A stretch of 64,000 bases of DNA from positions 124,001 through 188,000 of the forward strand of contig FJUW01000065.1 in assembly GCA_900074885.1 (NCBI GenBank). Direction: 5' to 3'. Shown piece by piece: positions 49,101 to 62,709 of this stretch. A program made the translations under genes and the position numbers. The notes under the pieces are model-generated. The model had not been told where the DNA came from. It made no database searches and saw only the letters and a list, made by a program, of their open reading frames with translations. This DNA comes from Rhynchosporium graminicola (taxonomy: Eukaryota > Ascomycota > Leotiomycetes > Helotiales > Ploettnerulaceae). Every line of letters starts with the position of its first letter. Position 1 is the first letter of the stretch.

Positions 49101-49404
49101 AATAGGAGCCCGAGGCCGCGCTTGAGATCGTAGGTTTGCAGACATCGTCCTACAGAGGTTGTGATCTGGAAGGTTTTCTGGCCGAGGGCGATGGACGTGA
49201 AGGGGACGGGAGTTGAGGATACTAATCCGATTGTCTTCTTAGGTCAGTATGCATTCCCAACACAAATCTTCCCCAAGCACGTACTCTGAAGGGCGAAAAC
49301 AGCTTGGATTCTCGTTTCGTGGTTCGCGGCGCATCAGCTCCATTCAGCCTCTGCCTTTTTGCGACCGGCCCATCTTGGCCGCGTTCAATTAAAGTCGAAG
49401 GCAT
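46163..49404 (-). CDS. UTP21: U3 snoRNP-associated WD-repeat protein Utp21
   Basis: A nucleolar scaffold of the UTP-B subcomplex of the small-subunit processome, needed for early 18S rRNA cleavages. Exons: 49404-49285, 49234-46576, 46479-46163; introns 50 and 96 bp (the latter with branch ACTAAC). This gives 1031 residues, close to the usual fungal length. The ATG at 49404 starts MPSTLIERGQDG and is followed by FSPFR|TIGLVSSTPVPF, the conserved opening. Two WD40 propellers span roughly residues 80-730 (for example DVTFWDLNNGG, GKDRSLWGWSLR, DGKIKFWDFGSG, DCIIRVWDLPTG). From about 790 the Utp21 C-terminal domain ends in IRSLSP..ELVSFVSALTSR and FLRMAR. The gene is divergent from VIP1. An upstream in-frame ATG (49437) is possible, but the shorter start fits better. 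Confidence 0.95.
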
Positions 49405-50103
49405 TGTCCTCGTGGCTCCTCTCAAGAATAGAACCAAATACTTCCTCTAGTCGTGGCGGCGCAATGCATAGATAGTGGTCGTGGTAAGGCTCTCGATTCG
49501 ATCAGCATCACATCATATCGCAACTTTTTCCATCGGCCGGCCAGATAATTATTTTTGCCGATGTCCTCGAGGCCGCCTGCCCGCCCGCCCCTGTAGGTTT
49601 GGAGGTGGAGGGACATCGCTTTTGAGCCCCGCCAAGCTGAGAGTAGTAGTGTCTGGCACAGTATTGTAAGTAAAGCGTGACTGACTGCATTTTGGACGTG
49701 GGGTATTATCCTTCCTTCGCACGTGTGGCCTCAATTACTCTTTTCTTTCATTCATTCATTCATTCATTCGTTCTTCGCCTTTTCTCGTTTTTACTTCTCC
49801 TGCATGGACTCAATTCTGTGAATGCCCTCATTTCTGATTCCTAGAATGACTCTACAAGTATCTTTTTCGGATTCAGTCATGGCTTCAACCGGTCGCTTCC
49901 TACTCAGACTCCAGACTCCAGACCCAGACCCAGTCCCAGTCCCAGTCCCAGTCCCAGTCCCAGTCCCAGACCCTGGCCCCCCTCGCCCATGGCGCTTTCC
50001 TGTCCTCCCACCAAGAAAAACGTCATACTACGTCTGATAAGAAAATCAGAGCAGGTACAGCCCTGGAATGCACGGGAGAATTATTTTATTCTCGGACTTC
50101 AAA
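49405..50103. promoter_or_regulatory. Divergent UTP21/VIP1 promoter with two microsatellites
   Basis: It contains (TTCA)5 at 49747-49766 and six CCCAGT units at 49929-49964. Both lie on the VIP1 side, probably in its promoter or leader. The CCCAGT run would encode Pro-Val repeats in a 71-codon frame (49822-50037) that I regard as leader sequence. Confidence 0.55.
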
Positions 50104-50199
50104 ATGACTCTCGACCATCTTCTGCGAGAACAACAGAACATCATGAAACATCTGCGAAAGCTCATGGACAGGACAGTTGAAGAGCATGCGAAACACTGA
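50104..50199 (+). promoter_or_regulatory. Possible upstream ORF in the VIP1 leader
   Basis: A 31-codon frame (MTLDHLLREQQ...) whose TGA ends directly before the ATG at 50200 and four bases before the chosen VIP1 ATG at 50204. If the transcript starts upstream, it would favour termination-reinitiation control. The transcript start is unknown. Confidence 0.3.
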
Positions 50200-50203
50200 A
50201 TGA

Positions 50204-53200
50204 ATGAATCGATCGTTCCAGCACCCGGACATGGAACCTTCTTTGACCGCTGCCAGTGGTATGCATCTGTCCTCGACTAAGCATCCCAGCCCACCAGCAC
50301 TACCACTACCACTACCAGCTGTGGATACGACTACTACTTCTTTGCAGAGATCTGTATCAAATCTGGAACAACCAAATCAACAAGCCACTTCTACCTCTCC
50401 CTCTCCCTCTCATCCTCCGAGGACCAAGCCTCCAACACTCAAGTCACGAACGGCTTCTCACAATCTCTCCTCTGCCGCAGGACTCAATCCACCAACTCGA
50501 AAAGGCCGATATGCGGAGCCAGGAACAACTGACACCAATTCTGAGCGCGCCAGTATTTCTATGCCCCCTCCTCCGAATCGTAGACCTTCTCTAGCAAAAT
50601 CACGGACCTCCTCTACGTACAGTCAACAGGTCATTGTGGCGGAATTGAAAGCTGCAATAGCAGGTGCAAGCAGGAGCACAGGCAGAGACGATTGTGCTGT
50701 TGAGGATTCAGATACACCCAAACTCTCTCCAGGAATCATGTCGGACGAAACACCCAAAATGCCCCCATTACCAGATCCAGCTCTGCGCCAGAGACCGTCA
50801 GTCCCTGAATCTGAGCAGAAGAGAATGTCAGTCTCATCTATATACTCTCTCAGTTCGGCACGAGCAGGAGGAGCACCAAGCTCGATTGCTTCCGCAAATG
50901 GCTCGGAACCTGCAGGGACGAGTACCTCCACGCCAATTGGATCACGAACCCCATCAGCTTCGATATCAACGAGTAGCAAAGGCACGCAGGCCGAACCTGG
51001 AACCTCTGCAGTCTCAGTTACAACGTCATCTTCAAGTCAATTCTCTACACAAGGGCATGCCGGGCACCAACTTACTCCTCGAGAGACTCCACAAGCAGCA
51101 AATGAGATTGCGAAGCGAAACGCGGTTCAAAGAGGAGAAGGAGCACCTAGGAGCCAGCCGCTAGGAAGATCCAGAAGTCGGGCCAAGAGAAGATTCAGCG
51201 GAAGTACAGGCATAAGCAGTCATAGTCCAAGCAGTGAGCGGGGAATGCACTCCAAGAAGGACAAGGATGAGGAGAAAGCTACGCCGATTGGAATCATCGG
51301 TGTCTGTGCTCTCGATGTAAAGGCTCGAAGCAAGCCCAGTCGCAACATTCTGAACCGCATGATCTCAAAAGGGGAGTTTGAAGTGGTTGTATTTGGTGAC
51401 AAGGTTATTCTGGATGAAGAGGTGGAGAATTGGCCAGTTTGCGACTTCCTGATATCATTCTACTCGGATGGGTTTCCTCTGGATAAAGCAATTGCTTATG
51501 TCAAGGCTCGGAAACCATTCTGCGTTAATGATGTACCTATGCAAAAGATGCTTTGGGATCGACGGATCTGTTTGATGATTCTGGATAAGATCAATGTTCC
51601 AACACCGAAGAGAATTGAAGTAAATCGTGATGGCGGACCAAGCATCCTTACGCCAGATATGGCTCGGCATCTACAAGATACGACGGGCGTTGTTCTTGAA
51701 GGTCCGGAAGATGGTACAGGTGGGCAATGCATAGCTCCTCGAAAGGTGGAACTTCTCGATGATGGTGATACTTTGAGTGTGGATGGACAATTGCTGGCGA
51801 AACCCTTCGTCGAGAAGCCAATCAGTGGAGAAGATCACAACATTTGTATTTACTTTCCCAAAAGCATGGGTGGCGGAGCTCGAAAGTTGTTTCGCAAGAT
51901 CGGTAATAAGAGCTCTGAATGGGTCGAGGATATGAACATTCCAAGAGCCATTCTAGAGCCAGAGAGCAGTTATCTTTATGAGAAGTTTATGAAGGTGGAC
52001 AACTCAGAAGATGTCAAAGCATACACTGTCGGTCCGACGTACTGTCACGCCGAGACTCGAAAATCCCCAGTTGTGGATGGTTTGGTCAGACGAAACACCC
52101 ACGGTAAGGAAGTACGATACATCACCAGTCTCTCGAAAGATGAGGCTGCAATTGCAAGTCGCATCGCCACTAGCTTTGGTCAACGAGTCTGCGGATTCGA
52201 TCTTTTACGTGCGGAAGGAAAAAGCTTCGTGATCGATGTCAATGGTTGGAGCTTCGTGAAAGATAACGAAGAATACTACGACCAATGCGCGAGAATCCTC
52301 AAAGATATGTTCATCAAGGACAAGCAAAGACAAATAGGGCTCATGTCGGGACTTTCCTCAGGGATGACTTCGCCTCTACCAGACGGTGCTGTCAGTCCTA
52401 CCAGTCGGGGAGATACGCTTCCCAGGGACGGGCATCGATCTACTCTTTCACAGATTCTCGCAAAATCACCCAGTATGTCCAAACTCCGGGAACATGCACA
52501 TCATCACAAGAATAAGACATCCCTTGGTAGCTCCCCCGAGGTCTCAAGTACACCGACTCCTGGGACGTCGCCTCCCGGCGCAGATAGGGGTATTTCACCA
52601 CCTTCGGTACCATCACAACCTCTCTTGCCTCCACCTGCTCTCACCCGACCGACCAGCGCGCAATCCACGGCTCCATCCACAGTGCCGTCAACTCCCACAC
52701 CTGCTGCTAGTGCCGCTGCCGGGGAAATGCTTCCCCCACCACCTCCTGCACCAAAGCATACTTGGAAGCTGAAGGGTATGGTATCTGTCATTCGTCATGC
52801 CGATCGAACGCCCAAGCAGAAATACAAATTTACATTTCATACTAGACCATTCATAGAGTTGTTGAAAGGTCATCAAGAGGAAGTACTCCTCACGGGAGAA
52901 GCTGCTCTTGATAGCGTCGCTGTGGCGGTCGATGAGGCATTGCAAGAGGGCGTTGAAGATCGAGAGAAGCTTCGAACACTGAGGAATGTGCTTGCGAAAA
53001 AGGGCGGATGGGCTGGTACCAAAGTGCAAATCAAGCCAATGTTCAGAAAGCGAAAGCCGGAAGAGCTTTTGGTCACCACGCTAGGATCCCTCGATGAAGC
53101 AGGATTGACCGACGTCTCGGAAGCTTTGAAGAATGTCAAGGAGCCTGAGAATGGCAGTGAGGAAGTTCAGGATGACGAGCCTACAAACAGGTCGCCTGTG

Positions 53201-55266
53201 AGACAGGATTCTTTGTCTGGGGTCACTCTCTCCAGGATCACGGCTGCGGAAAATAGTCTCATCCTCGACAAGCTTCAACTAATCGTCAAATGGGGTGGTG
53301 AGCCAACTCATTCGGCACGGTATCAATCTCAAGAGCTAGGAGAGAACATGCGCAATGATCTCCAGCTGATGAACAAGGAGGTCCTCGATGAGGTACATGT
53401 ATTCAGCAGCTCAGAACGACGTGTCACTACAAGTGCTCAGATCTGGGCCTCTGCTTTTACGGATCAGAAAGAGCTACCTACCGATTTCATCACTGTTCGT
53501 AAGGATCTCTTAGATGATTCGAACGCCGCAAAAGACGAGATGGACAAGGTCAAGAAGAAGCTGAAGGGCCTCCTCCGTCAAGGAAACGAAGCACCACCAC
53601 AATTTGCCTGGCCTGCAAACATGCCCGAGCCATCAATCGTACAAAGATACGTGGTCCAATTGATGAAATTCCACCGACGAGTCATGCGTGCCAACTATAG
53701 CAAACTCTACGGAGGTGCTTCATCATCCCTCAACGCTATCGCCAATCCAGGAGACAAAGAAAAACCAGAAGCATCTACCAACGGTGGTTCTCTGTCACAA
53801 GCCACGGCAACCAGTAACATCCAATCTCGATGGTGCTGTGGTGAAGACGCCGAACTCTTCAAAGAGCGCTGGGAGAAACTCTTTGGCGAATTCTGCGACG
53901 GCGAGAAAGTCGACCCTTCCAAAATCTCGGAGCTTTACGATACCATGAAATTTGACGCCTTACATAACCGGCAATTCCTCGAATGGGTTTTCACACCTAG
54001 TAAAACGATTCTTGCCGAAGAAGAAGAAGCTATTGCGGCAGAGAGTCAGGGGATTGAGAAACAGAAGGAGCAGCCCAGAGAACACGAGAGAGAGGAGAAG
54101 GACGTAGAGAGCCAGACTGTGCCAATGGAGAAGAGTGAGACGAACAAGAGTTTACATAGGAGGATGTTCAGACGGAGATCTCTTATGGTGGGAGCGAAAG
54201 GCGCGGAAGAGTCGCCAGAGCAGTATTTCCGCCTATTCACTGGTAGCTCCGAAACCAAGGCAAAGACGGACGCCAGGCTCGAGAAATTGAGGGAGTTGTA
54301 TAAGATGGCAAAAGTGTTGTTCGATTACATCTGTCCTCAGGAATATGGCATGACAGACGCCGAAAAACTCGAGATTGGATTACTGACTTCTCTCCCTCTA
54401 CTCAAGGAAATCGTCCAAGACCTTGAAGAAATGCAAGCCTCCGACGATGCGAAGTCATTCATCTACTTCACCAAAGAATCACATATCTATACGCTGCTAA
54501 ATTGTATTCTCGAGGGTGGCATCACGACAAAGATCAAGCGGAGTGCGATTCCAGAATTAGATTACCTATCGCATATTTGTTTCGAATTATATGAGAGTGA
54601 GAATAAGACGCCGCCTGGAGTCGAGGACGTTGCTAAGTACGCCTACTCAATTCGTATCACTATCAGTCCCGGATGCCATACGTTTGATCCGTTGGATGTA
54701 CAACTTGACAGCAAGCATTGCATCAGCTGTGCACCGAGACGAAGCTTGACAAGTCATATGGATTGGAAGGAGGTTATTGATTCTTTACGGGCGAAGTTTC
54801 ATCAGTACGTCCAGCCTATCTCTCTTTCCCCTTCTCCTCCACTCCCCTTTCAGTCATCACTGCCTCGCAGAAAAAAACCCTTTCCTAGGCAAAATAACCC
54901 CGAGATCATGCTAATATGTCTCCTCACAGAGTCAAACTCCCAAAATCGTTCCTAGCAGTCAACCTCAGCGAATCGCACACTTTCCACAAGAGAGAAGACG
55001 AGCACGACCATGCCAACCCCACCTCTCACACAGAGCAATCGCAGCATCTTGGCCCTACAGACATACCCACAACTGTATCTACGCCTGCGACGGCAGGTGT
55101 AATTAATGCAGAGGATCCACACGAGACTATGCAGAGTCTCGCGGCATTGCAAGAGGCGATTGCGCCGAGTGAGGACTTTTATAGGAGGCCTAGTAGTTTG
55201 GATACACCTCCAGGTCCAAATACAGCCGCGGCGCAGACTCAAAATCAGATGCAACCACCTTCATAA
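50204..55266 (+). CDS. VIP1: Bifunctional inositol pyrophosphate kinase/phosphatase (Vip1/Asp1, PPIP5K)
   Basis: A cytosolic enzyme that makes 1-pyrophosphate on InsP6/5-InsP7 and removes it again, linking phosphate status to signalling and polar growth. Exons 50204-54804 and 54930-55266 (125-bp intron, GTACGT...CACAG), 1645 residues. Residues 1-350 are Ser/Pro/Thr-rich and likely disordered. From about 360 comes the ATP-grasp kinase: GIIGVCALDVKARSKPSRNI, LISFYSDGFPLDKAI, KPFVEKPISGEDHNI, and the metal-binding VIDVNGWSFVKDNEEYYD near 675. From about 855 comes the histidine-phosphatase domain with RHADRTPK near 862 and SHICFELYES near 1455. The C-terminal tail is hydrophilic. A stop codon directly precedes the ATG at 50204; the next in-frame ATG (50231) is an alternative start. 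A missed 5' exon spliced at 50220 cannot be excluded. Confidence 0.96.
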
Positions 55267-58200
55267 CCGGCCTTCCCAATGAAGTGGGTTGTGGAGCTTG
55301 GAGGGAAGGGGAGCATGGGTAGGAGGTTCCGTCCCGGGAACCGGGCTGGTGGGATTGTGATGTGATGGAGTTCTACACCGCTATGGTCTTGTCTCATCGT
55401 ATCTGCATAAGGGCATAGTGGAATATGATCTGTTTGTTTTTGTCTCGGCTTCTGTTTGAGTCGTCTCCCGGGTTGTTGGTTGTTGCCGTCCGTTTGTGGC
55501 GGCGGTTGTTGGCCTCGATCTGCTTGATTAAGTTCTGCTTCGAGAGAGCAAAAGTTGCTTTGGGACTTCTCTGCATTTGCCTCCGATATCTTTTCGGTGG
55601 CTGTTGCATTCAAATTTTGCTCCTGGGTTGGCGTTGCAGACGAATCGAAGAAAAAAAAAGCAAGGGATATATGTGTGTTGCTGAGTCGCACGGGGGTGTG
55701 TATATGTACATGTGTATATACGGAATTGTTTTTATGCATCATTTCTGCCTGCCTGGGTTGCATAGGTTGTAGAAAAGAGAAAGGAATTGAAAGGGAGACT
55801 CTGTACGAATAAGATGTCCTCTATTTCTTTACGCTGGCTTTTTCTCCTTCGCGCCACTGTAGTGGTACATGCACTGATTATTCGACTTTCCTCTGAGAGG
55901 AATGTGGGATGTGAGGAAGAATATCTGTGAGATTGAGTTGTGATCTATTGATTCAGGGTCCTTTGGGTCCTTTCTTTGGAGTGAGTAGCTTGACGGACGG
56001 CAGCAGGAGGAGGAGGCGTGCCGTGGTGTGCCGTGTAAGGTATATGCAGAAGGTTGGATGGACGGTGAGCTGGTGCAGGTATATATGTAGGGGTTTCAAG
56101 ACCAGGTTGATGCCTTGCTGTAATAATGATATCTGTATTTATTCAAATCATAGATCACGGCATTGTTCTTCAGGGTAGCACCCCGTCCGTCCGTCGGTGA
56201 CAGGACAGGAACTAGCTAGTATTGTCGCTGTAAATATAATCGTTGGTCTTGGTGGTCGGTTAGAGGTTAGAGGTTTTAAGGGGTTGGAGAGGGCTGGAGA
56301 GAATAAATAAGTAATGCAGTATGGAGGTAGAGGTGAATGGAAAGGGAAAGGCCCAAAGGGGGGGATTTGTATACCGCGCGATGGGTATGATGAGATTTGG
56401 TTGATGTGGTGAGGACTTGGAGAGGATCGGGAGAAGTAAGGGGTTTTCTGTGGCGATGGTTGGAGGGACGGGTGGATGGATGGATAGATATTATGGCTTT
56501 TGTTAAGGTGTCGTGTTGTTTCTCATCCGCGAGGAGCAGACGAGGCGTGATGAGACGAGAGGACAGGAGAGGAGTTTAGGGTCGGGATTTCATCATGGGG
56601 AAGTTACTCTAGCGGGATTGAAGATGCCTTATTGAACGATGATGACACCGAGGAATTCTATGTTGTCCAAATTCAGGTGGGCCGTTGGGCATTGAATAGA
56701 CTCGTACTTCCATCTCTGTTGGCGACATGTTTACGAGAAGAAAGAGGACAGGGTATAGTTTAGATGGCCTGAGCTATATGAAAGGGGAGCGGAGGAACAA
56801 GTGTATACCTACCTACATCAGTCACCTAAATCAGGCAGGCTCTAGCTTGGACTTGAGAATATCTGCAACCGGCAGTGGCTGGTTGGTTGTCTTTCTTGAT
56901 GGGGTTCTGAGATTCGTATGGTGAAAATTGAAGGAGATTGAGAGTAGGGAAGTGGTGTGTTTGGGGGAAAGGTAGAGATCTGGAGGAGAATATGAGGTGT
57001 GAAAGATGAGTTGTAATATTCGAGATCTTCAGGGTCGGCCGTGAGAGAGTGTACTTCATTGCATGCAAACAATTACGAAAAGAAAGGGACGAGAAGGTAC
57101 TTTCAAGAACGTAAATAAATAGGCGATTAAGTACTTTTCAAAGTACGAACCCATTTAGTTACTTCAAAGTACAAAATCATTTTATACGGGTCTCGTGAAG
57201 AGATAAGAACAGGATGATTGGTTCGCGATACTATTCTCGGTTTGAGCGTAAAGGAAAGGACGAATATCTATTGTTCGCGGCAAGACCAATCCGGTAGAAT
57301 AGACGAGATATTACGATTCATGTCACACAGCTCAACAACAGTGCTGACAGTCTGACAGCGTGTTCATGCGGCTTCTGTGCGTATGCTCTAATATTTCACA
57401 AGTCTTATTCCTATAGACTACGACCTATGAGCCTCTGATATATACCACGCGGGCATTTTGCCGGACGTAAGGACATAATTCAACCCAATGAATACCTCGC
57501 TGCCAATTACCGCTTTAGGCCCACCACGGATACTCCGTCGCCAGAAACGGCGAGCATATGAGATGGAAATGGAAGAGCTTGCGACTCCGAGATCGAATCG
57601 AGCAGGAGCTGGGTTCTCGAGCATGACATGGACGGCTTACTCGTGGTGAGGATAAATAAATAAATCCCTACCCTGTGAAGTGGTTCTGACAGGTTCTCGC
57701 CCACACTAGGACTGATTGTGTTCAACCATTGGGTGCTGGCCCTGGCTGCGATTCTCAATAACAGACAGGGTAAGGGTTGAACTATCCTCACCACAAATAT
57801 AGCATACTCGGCTCCGGATTCGACAAGGAGGACGAATTCAGATGAAGTGTACGGAATAGGACAACAAGGCTCGTAGGGCCTTATGCCATGTGGATTGAAT
57901 CACTAACAGACACCCCTATGGTAGATTTATTGGTTTCGTCTTTCTAGAAGCATCATTCATCGTGCATGCCACGTGGTACGATATTCGATCGAGCTTGGCG
58001 TACATGGATATGGGCAGCACAAGAGCAGTGATCCTAGCTCGCCATGTGGTTTCCATTTTCATAAGAAGATGTCTCGCGGGTGTTGATAGTGTTGACGATC
58101 TTGACTGGGCCCAAAACTCAGATGGTGGAGATAATTGTTAGACTACTGCTAATTTTAGGCGTTTGCAGTCGATCTTCTGTTATTAAAAGAGACAGGCGCT

Positions 58201-58386
58201 GTTGGATGAGCTCGGTATCGCTTATTATACGTGTGTAGATTGGTGGCGCATGGACAATGTCTGGAATCTGCGGGTGATTCGATAGGGGAGGAAATGAGAT
58301 CTGACGTGGAGAGAAGAGTGAAGGAGAAAGCGGTGAGATGGTATTACCTTCCTGTGTACGTGAAGTGATGAGCCGATAGACTCACA
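55267..58386. other. VIP1 3' flank and gene-poor DNA
   Basis: No gene is supported. A 172-codon minus-strand frame (55245-55763) overlaps the VIP1 stop and lies in the expected 3' UTR, with low-complexity Gln/Asn/Arg content. Simple repeats occur near 56460-56490 (GGAT-type). A short inverted motif AGTACTTTTCAAAGTAC is at 57131-57147. Confidence 0.45.
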
Positions 58387-58779
58387 TCACCAAGTGCAAA
58401 GTGGCTTCATCTGGCCATCAACCTCCGTAACATGCGTCGGAATGCTCTTCAAATTAGCCAACGTCTTCAGCATCGGTTCATCCAACTCCGTTACGAAGGC
58501 AAGGAGACACCCTCCGACTTTTTCTTGTTGTTCTACGAGATTCCTGTTGTATTCAAGGATCGTGATATGGGGAACGTTCCAAAGAAGCGACGTGCAGCCA
58601 CCCACATGTGCATGTCGGAGAATATTGGATGCTGAGCTAAAGCTAGATGAGATAGCACTATGATGACGCTTCGGGCGGCTTTGGGAAATGAGGAGACTGA
58701 GGGGAGCTGGTGGGGTAGAGCCGAAACTGCAGACCAAAGTTATCATCTCGCTATTTGTGACTGGAGCTCTGACATCCAT
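58387..58779 (-). CDS. Doubtful hypothetical ORF (130 codons)
   Basis: Starts with ATG (MDVRAPVTNSEM) and ends ...LCTW. No signal peptide, domain or recognised motif is seen, and an 89-codon frame on the other strand overlaps it. No flanking exons with good splice sites were found. It could be chance. Confidence 0.15.
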   Translation of the reverse strand: MDVRAPVTNSEMITLVCSFGSTPPAPLSLLISQSRPKRHHSAISSSFSSASNILRHAHVGGCTSLLWNVPHITILEYNRNLVEQQEKVGGCLLAFVTELDEPMLKTLANLKSIPTHVTEVDGQMKPLCTW

Positions 58780-61700
58780 CCCTTTAATATCGACCTGCTG
58801 AGATTGATACGCGTCAGCATCTGAAAGATTTCTGTAGATTTACAGGTTCGAAGCTTGTTGGAAATGAAAACAGCGCGGACTTCCCAAACTTGAGCTGCTC
58901 CCCAGTGCTTACGGTGACTAACTTAGACCATCACTACCAGTGGAACCCACGCCGTTGTAGTGCTAGTTCAAAGTATCAAAGTCTAATTCTCCTATCTGGA
59001 TCTTCTAGAAGCTATTATGCAAATCTTTTCCTCTTCCAAAGTCTCACTCGGCCTTCCATCCTTCTCTGACCTCGCTTAAATTTCACTAGATCAGGGGTTG
59101 GATATCACCAGGTATCGCTGGCTCGATTTCCGCGAGCCGGAGAGCGTGGTTTGTTTTTTATTTCTTGATTCCTGTTTTCCCGTAATGATTATCTGGTTTC
59201 TGGATTACATGATGCTTACAAACTTGTAAACAGCCCCATGATACTTAGGTAGTTCAACTGCCCATGTGGCAGGTGCAGTGATCGATACGTACCGTTTGCG
59301 ATGCGGCAGAGAAGAGGGACTCCTAGACAAGCGGGCAAGCCATGTGCCTAAATTGCAATCATTCGGAAGGCGGCAGCGTGGTTAGGGCAAAAAGGGGCTC
59401 AAGGGGCGGGCTCCGTGAGCAAATTATGGCAGATATGACGAGGCTTGGTGTGGATTTGTGTCATCTAAATACGTTGCGTGTGTAAGGACTTGGCATTATT
59501 ACCTTGCTGGGAGGCAGGCGACTCAAGTCCATCCTAGACTTTGGAGTATGTCTCAGAGCAAGGAGTCCCATTCGTGCTGGGAACTAGGGCGTAAGGAGAT
59601 TATCCATCCCACGTGCAAGTGTTCATGAGCAGTAAGAGCAAGATCTCCAGCGGAGTAAGATACAAGGGCGTGATTGCCATTGCCTGCCAGGTTATAACCC
59701 ACTATTACCGACAACCCAACTCCTGGGCTGTCGTATCCCTGAAATGTCTAGATTTTAAATGCCCATATGATAACAACGATGGGTCTAGTACATTTATGGA
59801 GCACTAGCGATACTCAAACAAGGTACGGACCGTAATTTGCAGGATGGGCCGTTTGGAATTGATATCAGATGCGTCTTTTCTTATTAGAAGCTGTATTAAT
59901 GTCTTAGAAAAGGCTTCGAGGGATTTATGAAGTACAATTCCTTTCAAGCGTCTTTTGATGAAAACACAAGTTCTGGTTTCATACTGGGCAGCTTCCTTAT
60001 CCGCCAGCCTTTTTTCTTCCTGTAGAGCACATATGGTAATGGACTTCTTTTGGTATTCAATCCGAATTCCACTGTTCCATATGCTATGAAATCGAGGCTG
60101 CATACCCAGCCTAAGCCCTGTAAATACTGGATCTGCATGTGAGTTTGACAGCGGAACCATGCCCCTTGCATTTACATCGTCGACCAGTAACTAGACCTTA
60201 CATCTCTCTCTCACCCCCAACGGCCGCGCCAGGCGCCCTCCATCTCTTATCGACACGGGAATTTCGTAAGGCAATCTGAGGGACACGCAGAAAAATGCAG
60301 GCTGCAAATTTCGGCTTTCTCCTTGCTTGTGGCGGACAAAGCTTATAGATACATGTAGCTATCATAGTAAAACATGTAGTTACAAAGTCTTGATGAAACA
60401 TCGTATTTCCATTTCTATTTTACGCGACCTACCGACTTGTAAGCTGCTCAAAAACCTGATCCCAGTCGAAGATGATCGCGGGAAATTAAACCCAAAGTCC
60501 CTAGAAGAATGTCAGCTTCGGATGGAGCATTTTGTCAAATAAAAGGGTTGTCTTCAAGGAACAGGTACCGGGTACAAATGTCTGAAGCCGACGTGAGTTT
60601 CCGAAAAGAGAGACATCTAGAAAGCTTCCGCGACTCAGCTCTGTAAGGGCCAAGTAGCTTAAGGTTGCAGATGAGGGACGTGATCTACATATCTAGATTC
60701 ATCAGAAAAGCCAGATAATTCATGAAACACTTGAACTCATCGACTTCCAGAGTTCCAAGCCCGCATCAACGCCCTTCGGCGGCCGGAATGCAGCCCCGGC
60801 CAGGGTACGGCGTTAATTATGATTTGGTAGTGGCATGGAAATTCTCCTAGCTGCTTTGGTTAGACCACACCGTCCATGTGGCAGTAAGTCAGTGCACGAC
60901 ACTGTCTCACAGTCCGCCCCAGTACCGGAAGTATATTTCGATTTTGCTAACCAAGGACCGAGGCGAGGCGCTCGTTTAAGACAAACAAACCTTACATCAG
61001 ATGGCTAGCAGGTCCTCCCGTCCATGAGAACCAATCAAAGAAATGCGAGATGAGATGCAAGTTTTGATCATCGCATATTCGCAAGGGCGCTCACTGAATT
61101 TGCTTTCCCTGCTGTTACCAGTATGAAGTGGGAGGTGGTGGTTGTTTTGCTCCACTCGCTACTGTACCAACCAAGAGATCGGACTTTGGAACTAACCTCC
61201 TGGCACACACCACTCCATCCCTGGGAATGGATTTGGTACTTTCATTCTCTCCTAATCTCCACCTACCACAATGTACCCTTCGGAATACCTGCGCAGGACT
61301 GCATCGTTATATGTACAACCTTAACTTCCCCCGATATGCTGGCTAGTCCTTCATGTCACCTCACTTGCTGACTTACTGGCCTAGCTCTTATCACTTTGAC
61401 TTCCGGCCCCTTCTGGTATACCTTCCACACTTGAAATGTCCGAGCATATCCATACATGTCTTTTCCACGGTAACAACCATATCCACACCAATCCACAATC
61501 CACGAGGCACGCCAGCCCATCCAGTCATCTCGCCCTTAGCCCTCATAGCCAGGCGAAACCTGTTGTAGCACAGTCTGGGAACATGTCCCATCTCTTCTAA
61601 AATCTTGCCCTACTTGCTCTCCCCGCGGGACGGTTCCCTGCCAGAGGACAGGACCTCTTGTATAACACTTCGTCCTTCACCTGGCCCCAGCTTATGATTT

Positions 61701-62709
61701 GACCTTCCATTTAACAGGTTGAACTTGTCCGGCTTCTGGTCCATTGGCCTACTAATCGTTTCCTCTTCCTTTCCAGTGCCCGAAAAACTCAGGATATGCA
61801 CAGATAGTGTCGCCGAAGAGTGAATATACACCCACGCTTCCGCCGGCTGCTTGCTGTGCTGGTCTAGTACCATCTCCTCAACTCTTGGTTCTATGGCCTT
61901 CATCGTATCTTCGAAAATTACAAACATTCTCAACTTGCTCCCAACGGACCTTCTTACGCCCTCGCCTCATTAAAAAGCACCCAAGGAAACCAAAACAGGG
62001 AGGACGCAGGAAAAGCAAAAAGAAGGCAGTTCTCCGAAGTCGTTGGTCCTTTCTGATTGCACGAAAAGCGTGTTTGCTTCCTTGCTGGCGTGGCTACTTA
62101 CTTCTTTCGATTGCTTTACTCGACTTCTTTGCATCGCTTGCCCTGCTTTGCTTCTAGCCTGCACTTCTTTTTGCCTGCAAGTACACGCCGGATACTTGAA
62201 TCTAATTCCGGCATATAACCTCATCCGAAGCGACCTCACTTCGACACTGCTTGTTGAGGAAATTGGAACTCCTCCGATTCTGACTACTCCACCCTGGTCT
62301 GACAGCAACGGACGATATAAAGGCTCGCTGCTTCCCCACTATCTCTGGGTTGAGAATACACAGGACCAAATATTATTATTCACTGTCGATTTCAGCGAAC
62401 TCAGGCATCATAATTTTCTTCTCACCTTTCTATTGAAAGAGTGAAGCGGCAACATCCGAATCAAGCAAAGTTTTATTAGTCAACGGGCCGCTCCCCTTCT
62501 GTTCGGAGGTTCGACTTGTCAGAGTAATTTCAATTTCTGGAAAACAATACCACACTTGCTCTGCTTGTTTTCGATCTGTGTTGCGGCGCACGTACAAGGT
62601 ATATATATACCTTTCGCGCAATGAATCGATTTCGAGATATCATACTAACCTGCACAGAACCTACAACACAGTTGTCGCGCCAAATCTCGCACACCCAGAA
62701 TCGCACCAA
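58780..62709. other. Gene-poor DNA, no supported gene
   Basis: Many frames of 60-130 codons occur on both strands with none standing out. Pyrimidine-rich sequence at 61600-62560 looks like a long fungal promoter/leader for the small gene that follows. A palindromic AGGTATATATATACCT (62597-62612) could supply a TATA element for it. Confidence 0.4.

Noticed and set aside
47246..49133. Plus-strand frames of 60-137 codons opposite UTP21
   Set aside because: They are antisense shadows of a well-supported WD-repeat gene and have no motif or start context of their own.
50256..54258. Frames of 60-166 codons on both strands inside VIP1
   Set aside because: Shadows of the 1645-residue kinase/phosphatase in other frames. 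The Ser/Pro-rich N-terminal region makes long chance frames likely.
55245..55763. 172-codon minus-strand ORF at the VIP1 3' end
   Set aside because: It overlaps the VIP1 stop, is low in complexity, and lies where a 3' UTR is expected. No domain is seen.
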